In this document: piece after piece, positions 1 through 9,700 of the stretch | Layout: the number at the start of each line of letters is the position of its first letter | Position numbering within the stretch: the first letter of the stretch is position 1 | Assembly: GCA_014905825.1 (NCBI GenBank) | Contig: JACGCN010000005.1 | Coordinates: 248,001-312,000, forward strand | Direction of reading: 5' to 3' | Source: Lyophyllum atratum | Taxonomy: Eukaryota > Basidiomycota > Agaricomycetes > Agaricales > Lyophyllaceae | Length of the DNA stretch: 64,000 nucleotides | The notes under the pieces: generated by a model | Databases searched by the model: none | What the model saw: the letters and a program-made list of their open reading frames with translations, nothing else | What the model was told of the DNA's origin: nothing | Translations under genes and position numbers: made by a program

Positions 1-682
1 GAGGAACCACTCGAGGGAGGGCCAAAGACAGCAGAAGCTCCTCCGGATTCCGTCCCGCGCGCACAACTTCTCACGGAGGTAGAAATATCTAAGGATCTAT
101 CTCCAGCGCAGCGAAGGAAGATGGAAGAACTACTGCTGCGTCACGAACAGGTTTTTGGGTTAGACGGACGATTAGGACACTTCGATGAGCGAGTAGAGAT
201 AGCGATGAAACCCAATGCTACTCCTGTTTCGTTACCGCCATTTCCCGCTTCACCAGCCAAACGAGAGGTCATCGATAAACAAATGGATGCTTGGATCAAG
301 CTCGGCGTTATTGAGCCATCCAAGAGCCCTTGGGCAGCACCGGTCTTTATTGTTTATCGAAACGCGAAGCCTCGAATGGTCATCGATCTCCGTAGATTGA
401 ACGAGATGGTTATCCCAGATGAGTTTCCTATCCCCAAACAAGAAGATATCCTTCAAGCATTGACTGGATCACAATGGCTTACGACGCTGGACGCGTTGGC
501 AGGCTTCACCCAACTAACCATGTCTGATAACGCAGCCGAGAAGTTAGCATTCCGTACACATCGGGGGCTCTGGCAATTCCGTCGAATGCCTTTTGGATAT
601 CGGAACGGACCCAGCGTGTTTCAACGAGTCATGCAGAATGTACTAGCTCCATTTCTATGGATCTTCGCGCTCGTATATATCG

Positions 683-690
683 ACGACATA
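683..690. repeat. 8-bp target-site duplication, left copy (hAT-like element)
   Basis: ACGACATA, identical to 1866-1873. It coincides with the codons for the second half of the RT active-site motif (D-D-I). Confidence 0.9.
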
Positions 691-1865
691 TAGTGTTTCG
701 AGGTCCGGTCGGGTCCGGTTCTCGGCCATTGTTGGGCCCGACCGCGACCGAGACCGGTTGCTCGCACAACAGAAATTGAGCAACCGACGACCGGACCTCG
801 ACCAACCGGTCAGTGTCGGTCGTACTACGGTTTCGACCCGGTCAAAACCGGTTGCGACTGAACCCAGTTGCAACCAGTCGTAGCCCGGTTGCGACCGGCT
901 GAGACCACAGCCCACTCAACACAGAACCTCGCACCAGCGGCTTCACACGTCAGACATAGCTCCTGCAACGAAGAAGACCCGCAATTGCGGGCTCCTCTGT
1001 GTACAGGAGCTGGCGACGTGGAGGGGCTGGCGAGCGACCGAGGTAGGGGCGTCTGGCGAGCGAGCAACATGGGGGGCGGCTGGCGAATGGGCGATGTGGG
1101 AGGTGGCTGGCGACTCGCGAGCGAGCGACGTGGGGAGCTGCTGGCGGCGGGCGACGGGGGAAGCCGCTGGCGAGCGGGCGACATGGAGGGCGGCTGGCGA
1201 GTGGGCGATGTGGGAGGTGGCTGGCGACTCGCGAGCGAGCGACGTGGGGAGCTGCTGGCGGCGGGCGACGGGGGAAGCCGCTGGCGAGCGGGCGACATGG
1301 AGGACGGCTGGCGCGAGCTGCTGACATGGTGGGTGCAGGGCGGCCGTTGTAGGCTGTGGCGCGTTGACGTGGGAGGGAGTTCGATCACCTATCTGTCTGG
1401 TTGGTGGTCGTCAGCTATAGAAGGTGGGAGGGGTGTGTGCTGATGACGCACCTGCCGGCTCTCCCCTGCTGGGGTCTGCCCTTTACCCTGCCCCTACCTT
1501 TCCGTCACCTCTCCATTGCTACGAATCGTGTCGCGTCGTGTTTGTTGCTACGTGGCGAGTTGGCGTCAGCGCGGGATGAGGCTTGTGAGGGAGCACTGTG
1601 GAGGCGGATGGTGGTGGGAGCGATGGTGATGGTGAAGGCAGGAAATTGAACATCGTGACGTCAACATGGCCACGTGCACGGGCCTCGGTTGCGACTGATC
1701 CCAACCGGTTTTTGCCGGTTCTTCAGGCACTGAACCACGCGACCGGACCGCGGTTGTTCGCCCACAATTCTGAACAACCACAACCGCAGGTCCGGTTGGG
1801 ATCGGTCGTGGTCCGGTCGGGTTGCCGGTTTTTTGCGGTTGGTACAACTGGACCTCGAATCACTA
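691..1865. mobile_element. hAT-like non-autonomous DNA transposon (1,175 bp)
   Basis: The termini are imperfect inverted repeats, TAGTGTTTCGAGGTCC on the left and the complement of GGACCTCGAATCACTA on the right (14-15 of 16 match). The element is flanked by an exact 8-bp direct repeat ACGACATA (683-690 and 1866-1873). An 8-bp duplication with TAGTG-type ends is the hAT signature. Both subterminal 150-200 bp are crowded with CCGGTT/AACCGG motifs in both orientations, as expected for hAT transposase binding regions. The interior is very GC-rich, carries a 114-bp tandem duplication, and contains no recognisable transposase. Open frames inside it are low-complexity (W/G/E- or P/R/S-rich) and are judged non-coding. 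It would need a transposase from elsewhere. Confidence 0.87.
1072..1306. repeat. 114-bp minisatellite inside the hAT-like element
   Basis: Two near-identical copies (about 1081-1194 and 1195-1308), each built of shorter GC-rich words of the type GGCTGGCGA..GGGCGA. Similar shorter words continue to the left. This makes spurious long reading frames on both strands. It may have grown by replication slippage. Confidence 0.85.
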
Positions 1866-1873
1866 ACGACATA
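1866..1873. repeat. 8-bp target-site duplication, right copy (hAT-like element)
   Basis: ACGACATA, the exact partner of 683-690, directly after the right terminal inverted repeat. Confidence 0.9.
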
Positions 1874-4800
1874 GTTGTTTTCTCTCTATCTTTCGAGGAT
1901 CACTTGTCGCACTTAGATCAGGTCCTCAAGGCGATTACCGCAGCCAATATCACCCTCTCCCCATCTAAGTGCCATTTTGCCTACCAATCACTCCTACTTC
2001 TAGGCCAGAAGGTATCACGCCTCGGACTCTCAACTCATAAGGAAAAAGTGGATGCCATACTTCAACTAGATATACCGAGGAACGTCAACGAGCTACAAGT
2101 GTTTCTTGGCATGATGGTATACTTCTCCTCCTATGTTCCGTTCTATGCGTGGATAGCCCACCCTCTTTTCCAACTACTCAAGAAGGAGAACACCTGGGAA
2201 TGGTCGGAATTACACCAAGAGGCGTTCGATCTTTGTAAACAAGTACTTACCAACGCTCCAGTTCGTGGATACGCTATGCCAGGACGACCTTATCGCGTCT
2301 ATACGGATGCTTGCGACTACGGACTGGCTGGGATCTTGCAACAGGTCCAACCTATCTTGATACGAGATCTTAAGGGTACTCGAGTTTACGAGCGACTTCA
2401 GAAGGCATATTCTAATAAGGAACCTGTGCCTAACTTAGTCCCAGCTCTCTCAAAGGAATCTAACGACGTGCCGACACCTGGGGTATGGGCAGAGTCCTTC
2501 GAAGAAACAACGGTTTATGTTGAAAGAGTGGTTAGCTATTGGTCGAGAGTCCTCAAGTCAGCAGAGAGGAACTACTCACCAACAGAGCGTGAAGCCCTCG
2601 CATTAAAAGAGGCGCTAATTAAATTCCAGCCGTTCCTTGAGGGAGAGCAGGTTTTAGCAATCACAGACCACGCGGCCCTCACGTGGAGTAAGACGTTCCA
2701 GAACGTTAATCGGCGACTGCTTACCTGGGGAACAGTGTTCTCAGCCTATCCTAACATGAGAATTATCCATCGCGCCGGACGCGTCCATTCCAACGTCGAC
2801 CCTATTTCCCGCCTTCGGCGTCGTGTTCCTTTCGAGTCGGGTCCTGCCACTGATGATACGCGAACGTTAACCCTCAATGGATCGGAGGATCCCCTCAGAG
2901 CTGTATATGCCGAACTTGGTGAGCGATTCGAGGAAAAGGTCTTGACTGTCGCAACCCGGTACGTCATGAGTGAGGAATCTAGGGACCACGCCGGATCAGC
3001 GTTAACTTTTAGCTCCGATCTTCTCGATCCCGAGTCAGGGTCCTTATCAATTCCCGTTCCGTACGTCACATCTCGGTCGTATTCCATCCTCATCGGGATT
3101 TCTAAGGACGAGATAGCACGATGGAGGGAGGGATATCTAGCGGATTCGCATTTTCGCGAGGTGATTAAGGATTGGAAGGGTGAGCGCGATTGGTCTAACC
3201 CTCATTATCCACAATATCATTATAGTGAAGACGGTTTGATCTATTTTGAAGATTGGCAGGGTAATAACCGACTTTGCGTTCCCGGTTCGCTAAGAAGCGA
3301 GATAATGAACGAGGTCCACAATACGATCTCGGAAGCTGCGCACGCCGGTTATCACAAGACCTATAATCGATTGGCGGCTACCTACTACTGGCCTCGCATG
3401 TCACGCGAGGTAAAGCTTTTCACAAACACTTGCGACATCTGTCAAAAATCCAAACCTCGCCGTACCGCTCCTAAAGGACTACTTCAACCCATTCCCATTC
3501 CTTCACAGCCCTTTGAAGTCGTTACGATGGACTTTATTCCGGAACTACCTTTGTCAAACGGGTTCGATAACGTTTTGGTCATAGTCGACAAGCTTACGAA
3601 GTACGGTATATTCATTCCTTGTACCACGACTATCACCGAAGATGAGACAGCTCTTTTATTCTTCAAACACGTTATCTGTCAATACGGCATTCCGCGGCAG
3701 GTTATCACAGATAGGGACACTCGATGGAAAAACGATTTCTGGCGAGAGATTTGTAGGCTTATGGGAATGAAGCGTTCTCTGACGACTGCCTTTCACCCGC
3801 AAGCCGATGGACAGACCGAGATACTCAACCAGACTCTTGAAATCGCCCTTCGAGCTTACATTTCACCTTCGCGTGACGATTGGGCGGATCACTTGGACGT
3901 CCTAGCTCTGTCTTATAATTCCACACCACACACCGCGACCTCTTTCCCTCCAGCTTACCTTCTTCGAGGATATACGCCGACGACGGGTTCCACAATTATG
4001 GTAGATCAAACTCATATACCCAGGCCTTCATCTTCGCACGCCGCTGATTCCACACTACTCAGTGAGAAGGCGGGATTGATGGCTGATCACTTCGAGGCCG
4101 ACCGAACTCGCGCGAAGGAAGCCTTGTTGCTATCTCAGGTTCACCAGCGGCGCGCCTACAACAACGGGAGGTTGACCACTGAATTCAACGAGGGCGATCT
4201 CGTGGTGCTCAATCCCCACTCTTTATCACTCCTTAAAAAGGAAACAGGGCGGGGTCAAAAGTTATTGATGCGGTATGATGGACCGTTTGAGATATTGCGC
4301 AAGCTAAGTCCAGTGACATACCATTTGCGGATGCCGGCGTCTTATGGTATTCATCCGGTTATCAACATAGCGCACCTAGAATCTTATCAGCCTTCTCCAC
4401 CGGAATTCGGTACTCGACCATCGCGTGCGTTAAATCGCGACGATTTTGATATTAGGAAGGAATATGATGTCGATTTCATCGTCGCTGAAAGGTTGCGTCG
4501 TGTGCGTGGTGGCCGCCGAGTAAGGGAATTCAAAACGCGCTACACGGGATACGGTCCGGAGAGCGATGAGTGGCTAACACGCAGAATGTTACAGAACGCA
4601 CCGGAACTCATCAAGGACTGGGAGGCCAGAAAGCAGACCCCCGTTATTATCACCCGCACGGTGGCGCCCTCTACGACAATCACATCAAACCCGCCTAATT
4701 TCAGTAACATCAGCCACGAGGTAATTAATTCGGAGGTAACCCAGTCAGATGCTCTCCGCCAAATCATGCACGAGGCAGAACAGACGTCATCTCAGGGTGC

Positions 4801-4997
4801 ACCAGCCTTTCCACCTAGTGAACAACCCTTTCGGCGGTCACATCGCCAGAAACGGACGCGATAGGAATTTCGCGCACGGCACATATTTAAGGCTCGTATT
4901 TTTCCTGTTATTTCTTCAGTATCAGCTTCTATTTTCCCCTCGACAAACCTCTCATAGCTCTCTCTCATCGCCCTCTATCGTCTCAACGCATCACGAT

Positions 4998-5786
4998 ATG
5001 CCCGCTCCTAACGCCAACGCTGTCACCTTTGTTACATACCCCTCTACTCGCGAACTCGAACGCGTGCTGGGTTCCCCTTTCATCAAGACTCTTTATCATG
5101 GAGCCGTCGGCACTCTACTCTTCGACTACTCATTCTCGCCCTTAGACATCGTACCCGTTATCGAATATGGGGTTACTACGTACGCGCTTGAGCCTAAGCT
5201 CGCGACTACCCTTTGGATGACACTCAAGAAGCTCGCCCAAATCATTCACTGTGCGGCCTGGGACCATAATCCCTTCGCATCCGCGGAACCACTTCCCCTC
5301 TCTCTCCCGCTCGACAAGCTCTCTTCCATCAACCTCCCCGCACCCCTGATATCCCTCATACTCGCATCGCCAGAACGAAACCCCCTTCTCGACGCCTTCC
5401 CATCCATTTACGATGTCAAACACCGCATCGCTCTCGTCCAGCATATTGCTACCTACTATGTTCGATGGCTTGCCGCCGCCGTTGAACGTTCGATCAAGAT
5501 GGGCGCGGATTCTTGTTGGAGCTGGGGTGCATACTGGGGTTTGTCTTGGGAGGAATTCTTGGCGCATTACGAGAATCACACCGCCGTCGTTCGTGTCCCA
5601 CTCCCTACATACGACCCCGCCGCCGTTGATAACTCCCTTGCGCTTATCCTCCACCCGACAGCTTCTACAGTTGCAATACGGGCCAATAAGGTTTTGAGGG
5701 GTGACATTCCAGTCGATCACGGTGTTCTCTCCCTTCCCATGCCTTATCATCGTTTTTATAGCGCTTTCAAGTCCCTTTTTCTTTGA
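4998..5786 (+). CDS. Extra ORF downstream of pol in Ty3-A, unknown function (262 aa)
   Basis: An intact frame starting MPAPNANAV lies between the chromodomain stop (4864) and the polypurine tract, on the element's coding strand. The reading frame stays open upstream to about 4749, overlapping the end of pol, but the upstream stretch looks non-coding and the ATG at 4998 is the best start. The protein is globular-looking with mixed hydrophobic segments and a W-rich patch (CWSWGAYWGLSWEEF). I see no clear signal peptide, membrane anchor, zinc motif or protease motif, so it does not look like a classical envelope gene. I do not recognise the family. It could be an acquired host gene or an element-specific accessory protein, expressed by splicing or reinitiation. 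Confidence 0.6.
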   Translation: MPAPNANAVTFVTYPSTRELERVLGSPFIKTLYHGAVGTLLFDYSFSPLDIVPVIEYGVTTYALEPKLATTLWMTLKKLAQIIHCAAWDHNPFASAEPLPLSLPLDKLSSINLPAPLISLILASPERNPLLDAFPSIYDVKHRIALVQHIATYYVRWLAAAVERSIKMGADSCWSWGAYWGLSWEEFLAHYENHTAVVRVPLPTYDPAAVDNSLALILHPTASTVAIRANKVLRGDIPVDHGVLSLPMPYHRFYSAFKSLFL

Positions 5787-6043
5787 TCGACCTTAACCTT
5801 TCTCACATGTCCTCCCTTGCCGCTCGATCTTTTGTTACTGACCTCCATGTCTTTCTCGTTTCTCACCATTGATTACCTATGCTGTACTAATTCCTTTATG
5901 ACGACTTACGACATTATTTAAACCGACTTGTACTATCATCTCTCTTTGTACTACCTTGTGTCTTTCACTTACTTCTATTTCGATTTTTTTACTATAAACC
6001 TTCGCCTTGATTCATCAAATGAACTTATTTTCCCTGTATCTAG

Positions 6044-6056
6044 TCTGGGGGGGCTA
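6044..6056 (+). other. Polypurine tract of Ty3-A
   Basis: A G-run (seven G) within TCTGGGGGGGCTA directly precedes the LTR start TGTTATGG. This is the position of the plus-strand primer in LTR retrotransposons. Confidence 0.7.
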
Positions 6057-6238
6057 TGTTATGGATATGTGTTGTTACCACACCGTTCATAGTTACCTTA
6101 CAGATTAGAAGCCTCGATACAGGAAATACTAATAAGTTCACGATCATTTATTGTTGTTTGACAATAGCGTCTCGGGACTCGGGACATTCCTTGAAGCCGT
6201 GACCGAGTATTTGTTTGGCAACGACTTCTCGGAAATGT

Positions 6239-6350
6239 CCTCAGGCGCGTGAACTTTCCTCAGGCGCGGGAACTTCCTTCAGGCGCGGGAACTCCTTCAG
6301 GCGCGGGAACTTCCCTCGGGCGCGGGAACTTCGATCAGGCGCGCGACCGG
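6239..6350 (+). repeat. Tandem repeat in the U3 region of the Ty3-A LTR
   Basis: Six imperfect copies of an 18-19-bp unit, core TCAGGCGCGGGAACTTCC. Junctions between units make small GGAACTTCC-like inverted motifs. It lies about 80 bp upstream of the TATA box, where LTR enhancers usually sit. Confidence 0.85.
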
Positions 6351-6430
6351 ATCTTTCAAGACTTTGAAAGAACATTCGCGACCTCGCTTTCCTCATCGTT
6401 CCATTGCCTGACTCAGCAATGAATCTCTAG

Positions 6431-6438
6431 TATATAAA
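6431..6438 (+). promoter_or_regulatory. TATA box of the Ty3-A LTR
   Basis: TATATAAA, followed by a pyrimidine-rich stretch where transcription would start. Position inferred from sequence only. Confidence 0.6.
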
Positions 6439-6725
6439 GACGAACAGTAGCCTACTTGTATCTTCATCTTTACATCCAATATCATTGATTTATCAATACA
6501 TCTTGACTTCTCTTAAGTGTCGATCCTTGCAGCGCGCAAGTGTCATCAACTTATAAATAGCTTATCTAGATCTTAACAGGAGTCCTGTTAACATCGTCAA
6601 CGCCAGTGCGGCGGTTTGAGATAACTATTATCAGTTGAAACTTAGAAACTCAATACATATTGACTTGTCACGGTTATTGAACCTCGCGTGAAGATCTTAT
6701 CTTATCTAACGATTATCTCCGATCT

Positions 6726-9700
6726 TCAACACGTTCCCGGCACAAGTGGGACTGGTACAAAGGTATCGAAATTTCCTAGTTTACCGTTTAACCCAAATAC
6801 CGCACGGTTTTTAACGATAACTTCTATCAATGACTGATGTTGTTCCTCCGTTAGTTCCTTAGAGAAGTCGAGTTCCTCAATTAACTGGCTATCATTCGTT
6901 ATTCCCTCGGGTATCTCAGCGGTTTTTGGTCCTCCCTCAACTGGCGCTTCGGCGAGAGGATCTTCCTCTATTCCAATTCCTAATGCTGGATTTAATCCTA
7001 TATTAACTTCACTTCTAGCCGTTTTTGTAGATCCGGCTCTCGAATTTGAATCCTGAATATCTACCAATGATTTGATAAGGTTAACGTGATGTCGTCGTGT
7101 TATCTCCTCCTTCAAGCTCCCACGCTTCTTCCTATCTAGCCAAGTACTCGGGTCTTGTGCTATTCCTAAGACTTGTCCTGTAGCGATAGTCACCGGAAAC
7201 GTAGAGAAATTTGAAACATGTAACGTCGGATTACTTCGACTCGTCAAAGTGTCTGGTGCGCCATAAATATCTTCATGATTGCGATTTGTCGCTAAGATCC
7301 GTTCTATATATAGGTACTCTGACTTGAAAGGATAATTTGTGTAAACAGATATCTCTTTCGAACTCCCTGGTGCGATGATTACTTGATTTATTGATCTCAC
7401 ATTCCGATCTCTTGATTTTTCTAATTTTCGTCGCTTCTGTAGTTGAGCTCGTCGATGAGTTTTAATACGAGATATCTTTTGCCCGATTTCTGGACTCGTA
7501 AGGATTTTAAATGCATGTCCATCCTCATCTTCATACTTCGGATTTAAACTGCTATGGACCTCCATTGACCTTCCCGTTTCTCCGAATTGTAACCTGGTAT
7601 GTCCTTCTTCTCTGATCGTCGATATCGAGTATTGATCGGTAAAATCATTTCCTAGAATGAATGGTGTGCTCATTCCCTTAACTACGTAAGCTTCTACTTC
7701 AATTGTTATTGGCCCATCATCCGTCTCAAAGATTAGATCCAATGTTACGTATCCGGAGATTGTTGTGCTTCCGGTTACTTGAACTAAATTTATTCGTTGG
7801 CCCGTTCTAATTTTAGGTGATCTCATCAAACCTTCGAGCGTTCGTTGGGAAATCAGTGTTATATCAGAACCTGAATCAATAATCACTGGTATAGCTTCGC
7901 TATCCCTTTCATTAATCTTGACTAGCGTTTCAGTAGCTTTAGCTCCGAGAAAGGCGCATCCAGGTGGTCTTGCCATGATTCTCTTGAGTCGGATCATCTT
8001 CTCGTTCTCGTTTCCCACTTCGACGCGATAAGATATCTTCTCAACCTCTTTAGCAAACCGTCTTCGCGATCTTCTGTTCAACGAAGGCTTAGATTCGAAT
8101 TTCGAAGACATGTACGTTCCATCGACTTCATTTACTTGAGTGTTAAAGGATTTTGTAGTTTGATTTGCAGATTCCCCCTCCAGATCGGCGACTGGCTCAT
8201 CTTCTTGAGCGTCGTCAGCGTTCGACTGAAGGGGTTGATCAAAATCCTCCCTTTCATCGTCTGATGATAGTCCGTAGTAGAGGTCGTCGTATTCATTCTG
8301 AGCGAATCTCTCTTCGTCATCGACTTGGACTAAATTGGTACGCGCGTTCCGATTGCCTTTCCGAGAATACTTACACTCATAATCCCAGTGCTTTCCGCTA
8401 CCCCAATGTCTACATGGTCGCGCTCCTTTGTCTTCAGGCGTAGTCCTAGGTGAGACATTTGAATCATCTTTGGGAAATTCGGGCTTTGAAGCAGCCTTAC
8501 TCCATCCAACTTGATTCGTTCTTGCAGTCTTGAAGTTTTGGTAGGGTTTCGGATTATTGTAAGGCTCTCTTGAATTTACTCCTCCATAGTTATAGTCCGG
8601 TCGCAATCCTCTGCTAACATCTAATGCTAGAAGATTTTCTTCATAGTACTTAATTCCGATCTGGAACTCTTCCAGTCTACTGTAAAGATGTGGCGTCAAG
8701 ATTGAAGTCCAATGTTTCGGTACACTATTCATGATCTCGTTGATAATTTCGCGATCTGAGTAGTCGTATACTAATTCAATCAATTCCTTCTTTCTGATAT
8801 AGAACTCACTAGGTGTTTCGCGACCATATCCTGGTTCTCGATAATGCGCTTTATTCGCGCGACTTTTTTGTTTATCGAGGTACGATCTATTCATATAGTA
8901 TTCTCCAATTCCTTCGCGTAATGTCGACCAATCAATTTCTAGTTTGCGACGTGTACTAGCGCTTTGACTGTAGTACCAACTTTCGGCGCTCCCTTTAAGT
9001 CGTTGAGGTACGAGGGTTCCTAACTGTTGAAAAACCTTATCTGATCTCTCCGAAAGAACATTGACTTTAGTCATCCATCGGCCTAACGTCTCGGTGTTAC
9101 CGTCCCACTCAGGTATGACTTCCATCTTTAATTTGTTTTCAAACTGAACCTCTCGCGCTGCGTTGTCTTTTCGTTCCTTAGTATTCTCATTAGAATCCTT
9201 TTTACGCGGCTTAGTTGACTTTCTATCTCCTCGATACGGTCCACGCAAGTCGTCGTCCGAGTCACTACTTCCTCCATCAGATGGTTCCGGATCCCCTCTC
9301 TTTTTTCGATCTGAATAATCTCGACTTCCCTCGTGAGTACTCTCCTCGGATTCTTCGCCGTCGTTATTCCCTCTTCGTCCTTGTGACATGTGTGGCGGGG
9401 TATCTCTCCCTCCAGACGGTTTACCAGTGAATAAATCTCTGTATTTTCGAGAGGTACTAGCATGCTTTCCTCCGCCGAATACTGATGCGTTCTGATTGTT
9501 AAAAGATCTCATATGGTTCCTAGTCGAATTCTGCATATATCGAGAGATGCTGTCCGGATCGAAGTCGAACCGTGCCTCTTGAGGTAAGCGGTCATCGTGC
9601 CTATGCTTGTTCCTCTCAACATCATCCTTTCCTTTACTGACTCCTTTCTCATCCTTAAACTCGTAATGGTCCGCTAAATATCCTAGAAACTCTTCAACAT

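Larger units (their letters stand above)
1..4864 (+). pseudogene. pol: Ty3-A pol (RT-RNase H-integrase-chromodomain), split by a transposon
   Basis: Coding sequence lies in 1-690 and, after removal of the inserted element and one target-duplication copy, 1874-4864. The left part holds the protease-RT linker and RT fingers/palm up to the catalytic YIDD (about 672-690). The right part resumes within RT, then has RNase H (TDACDYGLAG near 2315, TDHAALTW near 2664), the integrase HHCC zinc region (HAGYHKTYNRL, CDICQKSK, about 3340-3450), the integrase D,D-35-E core (DFIPELP, ITDRDTRW, FHPQADGQTE) and a C-terminal chromodomain (about 4460-4640; YTGYGPESDEW). The frame rejoins exactly across the 8-bp duplication. 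An apparent start at 1598 lies inside the inserted element and is not the real start. The chromodomain places it among chromoviruses. Confidence 0.9.
1..6731 (+). mobile_element. Ty3/gypsy chromovirus Ty3-A, 5'-truncated by the window edge
   Basis: The order of parts is pol (RT, RNase H, integrase, chromodomain), an extra ORF, a G-rich polypurine tract and a 3' LTR. The sequence is open in the pol frame from base 1, so the 5' LTR and gag-protease lie outside the window. A 1,175-bp hAT-like element interrupts pol at 691-1865. The element ends abruptly at 6731, where the sequence becomes the coding strand of an opposite-strand relative (Ty3-B). This shows Ty3-A inserted into Ty3-B. The bases after the LTR are CGTTC, so a CGTTC target duplication is predicted left of the unseen 5' LTR. 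The copy cannot be active because pol is split. Confidence 0.9.
6057..6731 (+). repeat. 3' LTR of Ty3-A (675 bp)
   Basis: It begins TGTTATGG after the polypurine tract and ends CTTCAACA, giving TGTT/AACA inverted ends. It contains a tandem GC-rich array (6239-6350), then a TATA box (6431) and a pyrimidine-rich likely start region. The right edge is exact because the next base resumes the opposite-strand protease/RT linker of Ty3-B. The partner LTR is outside the window, so divergence cannot be judged. The first eight bases match the LTR start of Ty3-B, but the rest is unlike it. Confidence 0.85.

Noticed and set aside
825..1443. Long frames on both strands within the hAT-like element
   Set aside because: They follow the 114-bp GC-rich repeat and encode only W/G/E- or P/R/S-rich low complexity; no transposase motif.
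1598..4864. A single long ORF starting at 1598
   Set aside because: Its first part is the right end of the hAT-like element. The genuine pol frame enters at the target duplication, so the start and N-terminus are artefacts.
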